A stretch of DNA of 64,000 nucleotides from assembly GCF_008831285.2 (NCBI RefSeq), contig NC_045148.1, forward strand, positions 22,191,002 through 22,255,001, read 5' to 3'. This document shows positions 24,901 through 34,399 of this stretch, piece after piece (within the stretch, counting starts at the first letter, position 1; each line of letters starts with the position of its first letter). The position numbers and the translations under genes are program-made. The DNA is from Nymphaea colorata. Lineage: Eukaryota > Streptophyta > Magnoliopsida > Nymphaeales > Nymphaeaceae. The notes beneath the pieces are model-generated. The model was not told where the DNA came from. It was given only the letters and a program-made list of their open reading frames with translations, and did no database searches.

Positions 24901-25240
24901 TACTTAGATTTTGCATAAGAAAGATTTCGAAAAACTGAAGTTTTTCTTAGGTCTTGAACTTGCAAGAAGCAAATCAGGAATTCATGAAGCACAAAGGAAG
25001 TATGCTGTCGATATTATTGAAAAAGTCTGTTGAGAAACAAATGGAAGAACACATACATCTGCCTAAAAATGATTGAGAATGCATCATAGATTATACAAAG
25101 TATATGAGATCAGTAGAGAAACTAAACTACCTAACAATTACATGGTCTGACATGCTTATTTCAGTGAATGTATAAAACAGTTATATGGAAAAACTTTGCA
25201 ATAATAATTGGGAAGCTGCTTTAAAGGTGGTTTATACATG
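21940..25240 (+). mobile_element. Ty1/copia fragment 2 (gag, protease, integrase, RT), left arm
   Basis: Domains in order: a gag of the Retrotran_gag_3 type (22117-22300, NSYGTWTWSMIMTLATKNK and later DSVMYTTIEREV); a zinc knuckle near 22600 (CVKCHTHDHC); a protease site at 22890 reading WIINNGLSKHM, where the usual WIIDSGA has lost its catalytic aspartate; integrase at 23540-23830 (GTKFLNQELKDFF, then TPTPLLKQK); reverse transcriptase at 24400-24950 with an intact YVDD (LVYVDDLVII at 24838) and the start of the connection/RNase H part to 25240. Many stops occur in all domains. No LTRs are present. Confidence 0.88.
24601..24918 (+). pseudogene. Copia reverse transcriptase open segment, left arm
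   Basis: This is the longest open piece of copia fragment 2, 105 codons. It holds the core FIIVLVYVDDLVIIRNKDEE with both catalytic aspartates. The frame closes at 24916. In the right arm the same segment runs further (118 codons, 35037-34681) because the equivalent stop codon there is a sense codon. It is part of a dead element. Confidence 0.85.
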
Positions 25241-25309
25241 TAGAAAATAGTGCTGGTTAAGGAGTTTTCACGCCAAGCATAAATGAATTCAAGACAAGCA
25301 TTGGAAAGG

Positions 25310-25510
25310 CATTATCAATCTACATTCATACATCCATCTGTTATCTCATAATCTCATAAATCTTTAGTTATCTCATAAACAATTAGTGTTATCTCATACA
25401 TCCGTTTGTCTGTTTGTTATCTCATTATTTGATAAATATTTTATTGTCTCATAAACATTATATCGTACTTTTTTGTTATTTCGTACCTATTTGTTATCTC
25501 ATGCACATGC
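25310..25510. repeat. Short TTATCTCAT minisatellite, left arm
   Basis: The words TTATCTCATAAAC and variants recur about ten times. This corresponds to roughly one and a half of the 85-90 bp monomers that are clearer at 58763-59062. It marks the border between copia fragment 2 and block A. Confidence 0.75.
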
Positions 25511-26700
25511 ATATGTAATGTTTGGGCATGAAAGAAAATGTGCATATTGGTAGTATGGTCCACATCCGGCGCACGCTCGTTACAAACACGGAGTGGCACA
25601 GAACTCTCTCTCATATTCATGAATGTTTTATTTGTCACTGTTAAATGTCTATGTTTGAATATTTGTTCTTGAAACCAGATATTGAGTCTCTCAGTTTCGT
25701 GCATTAGTGAGACAAGACTTTCAAATTACTTAACATAATTTGGAATAAGTCAATAGTATCCATTGTATGGAAAACTTTCCGAATTTCTCATCCCCATCTT
25801 CCCTTTTCAGGTGATTGCAAACAAAAGGGCTGGCGATGTGGCTGGAACATTACTGAAATGGCCTTGTTATGCCAAAACCATTCCAAGATCTACCAAAATT
25901 TTTAGGACAAGAATAATGAGAACTTTTATGCTTTTTATTCTAAGATTTGACTGGGTTGTTTGTTCAGTTTATCCTCTAAATAATAGTGGTTTGTTGTCAA
26001 TATAGTTTGTAGTGATGCTTACTAGTATAAAAATTAGGATGTTTGAAAAATTATTTCCTTGTGCTATGTCTTCAACAAAAAATTTTTGCCTTCAATAAAA
26101 TAAATTGGTCACAAAAGTTTAGGTTCACAACAATAGTGTTTTTGAAATAAATATTACTCGAAACAGACCACTCGACAGATGGTTCCGCATGACTTTTCTT
26201 GCTTGATGTAAATTTTTTGTTTTTTCATGATTCCATGCTATCCTTCTCATTGCGACTTTCAAGTTGTTTTGTGAAAAAAAAACCCTGTTCCAATAATAGC
26301 TTTTTAAAATACGAAACGATCTTTAAATGCAGCAATCAAATATAGACATAAATACGCCATGCACTACTGCAACGAGAACGTGGTGTTCATATAGAACATG
26401 TATCCAGGAATGCAACGTTTTGCAATTAAATAACTGCAAAAAAAATCAATAAAATTAAAGGATGAAATATGAGATGTTTCAAATGAGAATAGTGCATTAG
26501 AAAACGATTGAGTTACCAGTAAAATGTGGATCTGAGTGGTTCAAATGATGAACTAGTACTAAAAGGTAAAACTAACTGGGTAGGGATGGAGGCAATCATT
26601 TAAGCTTACAAAGTGGGTCTCAAAATTTTGAACTCTCTATGTGTTGGTTACTTATTTTGTCGTTTATCATAGACATGTCATTTACTCAGACCGTCTAATG
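25511..26700. other. Block A, proximal part, with two small shared frames
   Basis: Frames at 25441-25704 (minus) and 25763-26005 (plus) recur in the right arm. The second has TTTCAG before VIANKRAGDVAGTLLKWPCY, which would fit a captured exon behind a splice acceptor. In copy A3 the reading frames shift, so there is no sign of protein-level constraint. No family recognised. Confidence 0.35.
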
Positions 26701-28754
26701 TATGGAGTAGTTTGCGGTGCAATAATGCATGAATTAATTTAAGTTCTTCTTCCTAGACATTATATTAAAATATACTAAAACAGTGCATATATAACAAGTC
26801 CCAATTAGTGCCTCCCTTTGCGATCTGGTTGCAGTAACCGCTTGCTGGGGGTACGCCCCTACCTTTACCATTTTGGGAGCCTCCATTTGTTTCCCCATGT
26901 TTTACAGTGGAAGAGAGTAATGCCCAAAGTGCCTCCATTTCATGTGAATTATATTCTTAACGCAGCAAATAATTGCAAATATTGATGTATTTATTTCTAT
27001 TGAGACAAACAGTTGTAAATTTTTTTGTTAATATTTTGCTATATATCCTATTTTTTATCCTTGTAAAACCCAAATAATCTGTTACGTAAGAACCTGTAAA
27101 TCACTTAGTTAGTTTTACTCTAATATCTTGCCATAATATTAACAGAGCAATATTTAAGTCTAGAACTCCCTGAAGGTATATAATTAATTTGGTGCTTAAA
27201 GGAACAATAAAAGCCATATACTCATTTCTGAATAAATATAGAAGCATCTCTTTCTTGTTGTCTGAACAAAACAATTTGGCATGTTTATCTCAGTTAATTG
27301 GTAGCAGGATTGGAAATTAACACGTAGGAGGATATTAAATTTCCATAGTAAATTATTCAAAATTAATTAATATTGAGGCTATTAAGTTTTTTATAAAAAT
27401 ATTTTGAAAAGTCATAAATAAAAGTGGTGCATGTCGGTTGCTAACAAGACTGAACAAAATCCCCAAAATGGTGCCAATTAATCTGTTGATTCTAGCTCAT
27501 TGTGCACATCTTTGAGACAAAAACAACATTTACAGGGATGGTGGATCCTCATGTACAGTGGACATCCCGAATGGTGCAACAATGAATGAACAGCCAATAA
27601 TAGAATTTTATTTATTTATTTATTTATTTTTTTGGGGGGGTGCAAGAGAGAGGGGGGGAGAGAGATATCGTTGATTTTGTTTAAAAAAACACAAATGAAA
27701 TATTAGTGAGTTAAAGGCTTAGAAATTCAGTTTCTTTTTTAATTACGAAAAACAGCAAAAACATTTTAGTTCTACTATTTGCTAAGTTGTTTTTCTTAAT
27801 ATCTGTTATCATATTTTTTCAAAAAATTGGATAGGATCAAACCATCCTGTTGAAATTTTCTGCTCGATCGACCATCATGCATGTTGAAGCAAATATAGAC
27901 ATGAAGCACAACTGGTTTTCTGGGTTTTCAAACTTGGTATATATTTTTCAAAAGTGGTATATATTTTTCAAACATGGTATATATTTTTCTGTTTGGCTCA
28001 CAACTTGTCATTAGGGATATTCTGATCTTAATTAATTTATATTTTCTATGTAACTTCTATCTACAAATAGAAAAAAAACAACAAAAAATTCACTTTCAAA
28101 TTAGTTGATATCAACCGACATATAATTAACGAGTTAGACGCCCTGTATTAGCCGACTATTTCCCAAATTCCAATGATTTTCCAGTTTTCTCCTTTTTGTT
28201 CGTTTATAGCTCGATTTGGATTCGGCAGATCAGGGCTTGGTTTCATACCAAAACCTAAAAATAGGGTTTGATTCTTTGTAATATGTGGTGGACCCATGGC
28301 TTCTTGCATGAGTTAAGTCGAGCTCCAGTTGGGTCAGCTCGAGTCGACTTCACTCAGAAAACTCGAGGTCAAACTTGACTCAAGCTCCAGAACAAGCAAC
28401 AAGCTCGACTCGATGATACAACATTGGGCTCAAACTCGACTCACTGAACTCATTTATGTTAAACATGTCTTGTTTCATTTAACTTGTCTAACTGTATTAA
28501 ATCGTTTAGTTTTTACTCGTTTAGATTTTTTCTCGTTATAATTCAATGTTCATTGTATAATCGGGTCGAGTTGAGTTCTTACAACTCAAGCTCAACTCGT
28601 TTAACATTTCGAGCATACATTTGAACTCGAGCTCAACTCGTTAATAAACAAGTCGGGTTTGAGTTGAGCTTCAACGAGTGAGTTCGATTGAGTCAAGCTC
28701 AAGCTGGCTCAACTTGTTGTGCAGCCCTAAGTGCATTTCTCTTTCAGACATATA
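26701..28754. other. Block A, distal part, no gene
   Basis: AT-rich DNA shared by the A copies. It contains an ATTT run, G-run and GA tract at 27601-27665, which is the mirror edge of the inversion, and three tandem words TGGTATATATTTTTCAAA at about 27934-27990. A GAGCTCGA/CTCGAGTC-rich stretch lies at 28320-28720. No coding region seen. Confidence 0.6.
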
Positions 28755-30602
28755 TTAATCTACTTATTGATCGGGTATTTTGTGATGCACCGAGATTCTT
28801 TTGGAACTGATTTCATGGAAAACGAGCTATATCCGATCTTGGTTGGCCTTTCGACCCTAGCCACAAGTCGTTCCCATATTTTTGCCACATACGTGGGCTC
28901 GGTCCACGAAGGCCTTGTAGAGCTCCTTTCAACCAGGCTAGATCGATCAATTTAGGGTCAAATAGGAACAACTATCATCTGCAACCTCTAGAAAGCACCT
29001 ACACTTAACGGCTTAAGCAGCTGTTCCCAAAAGGTATTATGTTAGAGTGAGTGTGCCCCGCCAGGTCTAAGCTCTGCTCCATCGACTGATTGTTTACATC
29101 GGATGTCAGGTTCTCTATTACACTGACCTCCCCACTCACCAAAGTGAGGCTGTGCAGTTGAGCTGACCCTTCAAGACTCACTGATCGGGATGGCGAGTCC
29201 TCGAAAGTGTTCTTCAATCCGATTTCCATGAAAACTACTAAAGCTGCAAAGGATTACACTGTAATAGACAAGGTCGAGCACTCAAGTGTTTGAGATAGTC
29301 CTAATTCCTAAAGGGGAAAAGGTAAAGCGTGGACTCCAAGGGCATTGTCTCCCAAGTATAGAATTTCTCGCGGCACTGAATGGACCTATGGAAAATCAGT
29401 GACTTATGTATCAATGGGTTTAAGAAGCTGGAGCGGCAGCAGCCATTAAAATAAAGGGATAATTTACAAAATTATTCATCTCAATCTAAATTATCTGCAA
29501 AGGAAGAGAAAAATAAAATGGATAATTTTCAATAAAAGGGCAACTGTGTAAATTATTCCCTATAATTTTAGTGACTTTCATGCCGAAGCAACACATTGAG
29601 ATTTATCCTAAAAGTTGAGTGCACATTTCTTGATCTTTAAGAGTCGACCCAAGAATCGGGCCACTTTGTATAATTTTGTGAAAGATTGTGGAAATATTTC
29701 AGCACATTCAGTCTAAGATGTGCTAGCGTTTTAACGGTCCACCACAAAAAAACGTTTTATGAAAAGTAGTTTTTTAAAAATTATTTTTTAATTAGGTTTG
29801 CAAAAGAGATTTGTATGTTTGGATATAGAATCAAAACAGTTTTTTATTTTCAATTAATTTGGGTAAAATATTTTCTTACAAAAATTAATTTTTCATAAAA
29901 CTTGCACTTCTTATCATCCAAACTCTTACGAAACAGTCTCTTAGAAGGGAGAATCGTTTTTTACCTCAAAAAATGAGTTTTTCCACCAAAGCAACCTAAG
30001 AATGCATTCTTGTGAATATGAAATATTAATCCTCTAAGGGAGGAAATTAATAGGACACTGTTGGAAAACAATCCAAACACGAAACAATTATATGTTAAAG
30101 TTTTTTGACTTGGTACGCGGTAGAAAAGTCGACGGATGGAGTATGCCATGGGACAAAAAAAAAAGTTCAACCAATAGATATACAAAACCATCTGATCGAA
30201 ACCAGTGTTTTGAGCAATTATTTCTAAAACCTGACTAATTAAATGCATGTGTGTTGCCGAGACAACTAAACAATCAAAATTAAATGACAAACGTTTGATC
30301 ACTTTTGGAACACATCATATGTGAAGTCCTAACACAAGACACCATGCCAAGGGTTTGCAATAATCAAAATACTCTTTTGTTGAAATAATCAGAGATAGTT
30401 TATACTATTGAATGGTTGACAGATGTCGAAAAAAATATATAAAATGTTGGCAGATGTGATCAGTGAACAACCATTAAAAAATGCATGAAGAACCACTGAA
30501 AAATTCAGGGTGGCTTTGATGTGAATGCAGGTATAATTATAGTCATACTTTCGGATATAGGTTTATTTTTTGAAAGACTTGCTTCTCTCCCTCTCTCACC
30601 CT

Positions 30603-31235
30603 TCCAAGATGGATTTATTTCATATAGCATTTTTTTTTCATGAGCACGAGATGGCGAAGGGTGTTTCTATGTACATCGTGCATATAGCTTGCTTCAACCA
30701 ACTGGTGTCAACTGGTTTCCTCAAAACCTCCTTTGGGCTGTGGGTCCTACTCGACGATCCAAAATTCTTGCATGGTTTATTCTATTGGACCACATTTAGA
30801 CTCAAAATAACGTCACAAGATCTGGTTTTCACCTTGCGAGCAAGTGTCCTTTATGTTATTGTGCCGAGGTCTACCACTCACCTGATGTGGTTTTGTCGAG
30901 TGTCTCAAGATCTTTATGCGCTTACCTGGTCTATGCCTAATATTGAAGTCATAAACATATCTACAATTCAGAACCTGATCCATGGACCAGTTAGAGTGAG
31001 AAACAAAAAGAAATGGTGTACCATTTAGAGAACGACTGTTTACATATGGGGCATTTGGAACTCCAGAAACGATATTATTTATAGGAATGAGACTGTCTTA
31101 GTTTAGCGCATGACATCCTCTATTTTGTATGATGTATAGTTAATTTCCAGTAACCTATGGGGAAATGGTGGTACCTCCAACTACTTACAAAAATTAAGAG
31201 CTAATCTTTAGATGTAATCACTTGTTCAGATTCAA
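30603..31235 (+). mobile_element. LINE 3' fragment inserted in a CT microsatellite
   Basis: Plus-strand translation gives the C-terminal part of a plant LINE ORF2: KILAWFILLDH, a zinc-finger-like SKCPLCYCAEVYHSPD at about 30838, and IWGIWNSRNDIIYRNE near 31040. Both motifs are typical of the zf-RVT tail. It is flanked by CT tracts at 30584-30600 and from 31277. The direct partner at 1680-1710 has only the CT tract, so the fragment entered this copy alone. Frames are broken. Confidence 0.78.
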
Positions 31236-31276
31236 CTTTTTGTTGGACTTATGTTAATGTTATGTTAATTTTTATT

Positions 31277-31307
31277 TCTCTCTCTCTCTTTCTCACACAC
31301 ACACACA

Positions 31308-31338
<31 letters not shown>

Positions 31339-31354
31339 TCTCTCTCTCTCTCCC
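31277..31354. repeat. Duplicated CT/CA compound microsatellite
   Basis: The order is CT tract, CA tract, CT tract, CA tract, CT tract. The CT-CA block of about 44 bases is present twice in tandem. Confidence 0.95.
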
Positions 31355-31872
31355 TGAGAATGTTGCAATTTAAAAATGTGTGGGGGTGGTTTCGATGTGA
31401 ATGATTTGCTTATGCCAAAAGAAAGTCAATGTATATTGTAGAGTTTATTCTGCTATCAAACCTAAGGGCTGGCCTGGTAGAAAAAAAGAAAAAAACGGGC
31501 AGGTCGAGCAGGCCCAGGCTGGTATTGTGGTCCTACTTAATTCAATATATACATCATCAAACCTTATTTCTCTCTCTACTCACATATAGGCAGTATGGAT
31601 TCATATATTTTCAATTACGATGAATTAGGCGAACAAAGTTTTCTTATCAGTTGTCTTCTTTAATAGATTAGAGTACTCTTCTAAACAAAGTAATTACAAA
31701 ACAAGAAAGAATGAACATTTTAGGACCAAAATACAGCATGACATTAACAACCTTTAACAAGTGAAAGACTGTGATTCTGTGGTTGCTTGTACAACTGGAT
31801 TGAAAGAAAGGAGATAATTAGCTAAAAGAAAATGGCAACAACGATAAAGTAAAGCATTAATTAGAAGGAAGT

Positions 31873-31877
31873 ATCCC
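31873..31877. other. Inversion junction between the direct copy and the inverted arm
   Basis: Up to about 31872 the sequence follows unit positions near 2690 in direct orientation (AATTAGAAGGAAG). From 31878 it follows unit position 27665 in reverse, starting in the C-rich/CT tract. The few bases between (about TATCC) fit neither side clearly. Confidence 0.75.
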
Positions 31878-32892
31878 CCCCTCTCTCTCGCACCCCCACC
31901 ACCCAAAATAAATAAATAAATAAAATTCTATTATTGGCTGTTCGTTCATTGGTGCACCGTTCGGGATGTCCACTGTACATGGGGATCCACCATCCCTGCA
32001 AATGTTGTTGTTGTCTCAAAGATGTGCACAATGAGCTAGAATCAACAGATTAATTGGCACCATTTTGGGGATTTTGTTCAGTCTTGTTAGCAGCCGACAT
32101 GCACCACTTTTATTAACGACTTTTCAAAATATTTTTATAAAAAAATTAATAGCCTCAATATTAATTAATTTTGAATAATTTACTATGGAAATTTAATATC
32201 CTCCTACGTGTTAATTTCCAATCCTGCTACCAATTAACTAAGATAAACATGCCAAATTGTTTTGTTCAGACAACAAGGAAGAGATGCTTCTATATTTATT
32301 CAGAAATTAGTATATGGCTTTTATTGTTCCTTTAAGCACCAAATTAATTATATATCTTCAGGGAGTTCTAGACTTAAATATTGCTCTATTAATATTATGG
32401 CAACATATTAGAATAAAATTAACTAAGTGATTTACAGGTTCTCTTACGTAACAGATTATGTGATTTTTACAAGGATAAAAAATAGGATATATAGCAAAAT
32501 ATTAACAAAAAAATTTACAACTATTTGTCTCAATAGAAATAAATACAGAAATATTTGCAATTATTTGCTGCATTAAGAATAAAATTCACATGAAATAGAG
32601 GCACTTTGGGCGTTACTCTCTTCCACTGTAAAACATGGGGAAACAAATGGAGGCTCCCAAAATGGTAAAGGTAGGGGCGTACCCCCAGCAAGCGGTTACT
32701 ACAACCAGATCGCAAAGGGAGGCACTAATTGGGACTCGTTATATTTAGTATATTTTAATATAATGTCTAGGAAGAAGAACTTAAATTAATTCATGCATTA
32801 TTGCACCGCAAACTACTCCATACATTAGATGGTCCGAGTAAATGACATGTCTATGATAAACGACAAAATAAGTAACCAACACATAGAGAGTT

Positions 32893-32996
32893 CAAAATTT
32901 TGAGACCCACTTTGTAAGCTTAACTGATTGCCTCCATCCCTACCCAAATTTTGAGACCCACTTTGTAAGCTTAACTGATTGCCTCCATCCCTACCC
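32893..32996. repeat. 52-bp tandem duplication, right arm only
   Basis: The segment with TTTTGAGACCCACTTTGTAA and CTGATTGCCTCCATCCCTAC occurs twice in direct succession. The left arm has it once (26580-26640). Confidence 0.9.
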
Positions 32997-34079
32997 AATT
33001 AGTATTACCTTTTAGTACTGGTTCATCATTTGAACCACTCAGATCCACATTTTACAGGTAACTCAATCGTTTTCTAATGCACTATTCTCATTTGAAACAT
33101 CTCATATTTCATCCTTTAATTTTATTGATTTTTTTGAAGTTATTTAATTGCAAAACGTTGCATTCCTGGATACATGTTCTATGTGAACACCACGTTCTCG
33201 TTGCAGTAATGCATGGCGTATTTATGTCTATATTCGATTGCTGCATTTAAAGATCGTTCCATATTTCAAAAGGTCTATCATTGGAACATGGTTTTTTTTT
33301 TCACAAAACAACATGAAAGTCGCAATGAGAAGGATAGCATGGAATCATGAAAAAACAAAAAATTTACATCAAGCAAGAAAAGTCATGCGGAACCATCTGT
33401 CAAGTGGTTTGTTTCGAGTAATATTTATTTCAAAAACACTATTGCATAAATGAATGTACAATATTGTTAGAAAAAAAAATTGAAGATGTTGCGAACCTAA
33501 ACTTTTGTGACCAATTTGTTTTATTGAAGGCAATTGTTTTTTGTTGAAGACATAGCACAAGGAAATAATTTTTCAAACATCCTAATTTTTATATTAGTAA
33601 GCATCACTACAAACTATATTGACAACAAACCACTCTTATTTAGAAGATAAACTGAACAAACAACCCAGTCAAATCATAGAATAAAAAGCACAAAAGTTCT
33701 CATTATTCTAGTCCTAAAATTTCTGGTAGATATTGGAATGGTTTTGGCATAACAAGGCCATTTCAGTAATGTTCCAGCCACATCGCCAGCCCTTTTATTT
33801 GCAATCACCTGAAAAGGGAAGATGGGGATGAGAAATTGGGAAAGTTTTCCATACAATGGATACTATTGACTTATTCCAAATTATGTTAAGTAATTTGAAA
33901 GTCTTGTCTCACTAATGCACGAAACTGAGAGACTCAATATCTGGTTTCAAGAACAAATACGCAAACAGAGAAATTTAACTGTGACAAATAAAACATTCAT
34001 GAATATGAGAGAGAGTTCTGTGCCACTCCGTGTTTGTAACGAGCGTGCGCCGGATGTGGACCATACTACCAATATGCAC

Positions 34080-34310
34080 ATTTTCTTTCATGCCCAAACA
34101 TTACATATGCATGTTTATGAGATAACAAATAGGTACAAAATAACAAAAAAGTATGATATAATGTTTATGAGACAATAAAATATTTATCAAATAATGAGAT
34201 AACAAACAGACAAACAGATGTATGAGATAACACTAATTGTTTATGAGATAACTGAAGATTTATGAGATTATGAGATAACAGATGGATGTATGAATGTAGA
34301 TTGATAATGC
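34080..34310. repeat. Short ATGAGATAA minisatellite, right arm
   Basis: Mirror of 25310-25510: words such as TATGAGATAACA and TTTATGAGA recur. Length is similar to the left arm and shorter than the outer copy at 58763. Confidence 0.75.
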
Positions 34311-34399
34311 CTTTCCAATGCTTGTCTTGAATTCATTTATGCTTGGCGTGAAAAGTCCTTAACCGGCACTATTTTTTACATGTATAACCACCTTTAAAG

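Larger units (their letters stand above)
143..27665 (+). repeat. Left arm of a giant imperfect inverted repeat
   Basis: This stretch is present in reverse complement at 31878-55873. Collinear landmarks in both arms include the LINE with its 5' repeats, the 258-bp miniature element, the copia LTR fragment, two copia internal fragments, a TA microsatellite and many short open frames with near-identical translations. Over about 330 bases near 18690-19020 I counted about a dozen substitutions against the partner. Indels private to one arm shift the alignment at about 2173, 4012, 7267, 11234, 14567-17790 and 22100. The window start (1-142) matches the second direct copy at 28755, so the unit probably continues to the left of the window. 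Confidence 0.95.
25310..28754 (+). repeat. Block 'A', terminal part of the unit, copy A1
   Basis: This block lies between the copia fragment and the next unit start. In order it has the ATGAGATAA-type minisatellite (25310-25510), a segment with two small open frames shared by other copies (25441-26005), AT-rich DNA, a G/GA-rich microsatellite (27601-27665) and a stretch rich in GAGCTCGA-like words (28300-28720). Other copies, all in reverse orientation, are at 31878-34310 (A2), 55874-59062 (A3) and 63857 to the window end (A4). No convincing transposase, LTR ends or terminal inverted repeats were seen, so its class is unknown. Confidence 0.8.
28755..31872 (+). repeat. Truncated second direct copy of the unit (matches 1-2690)
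   Basis: From 28755 the sequence follows window positions 1 onward with base substitutions and small indels. The shared order is a glycine-tRNA-free AT-rich stretch, the 'Ttta aaaa' runs near 29760 (compare 970), the CT tract near 30590 (compare 1690) and the block at 31578-31872 (compare 2384-2690). It is interrupted by a LINE 3' fragment at about 30603-31235 with flanking CT/CA microsatellites. It stops at about 31872, where the inverted arm begins. This sets the unit length at about 28.75 kb. Confidence 0.88.

Noticed and set aside
143-27665. Whole inverted repeat as terminal inverted repeats of one giant transposon (Maverick-like or similar)
   Set aside because: No transposase, integrase or capsid genes lie in the spacer, the spacer is a second copy of the unit start, and the unit also occurs in direct orientation.
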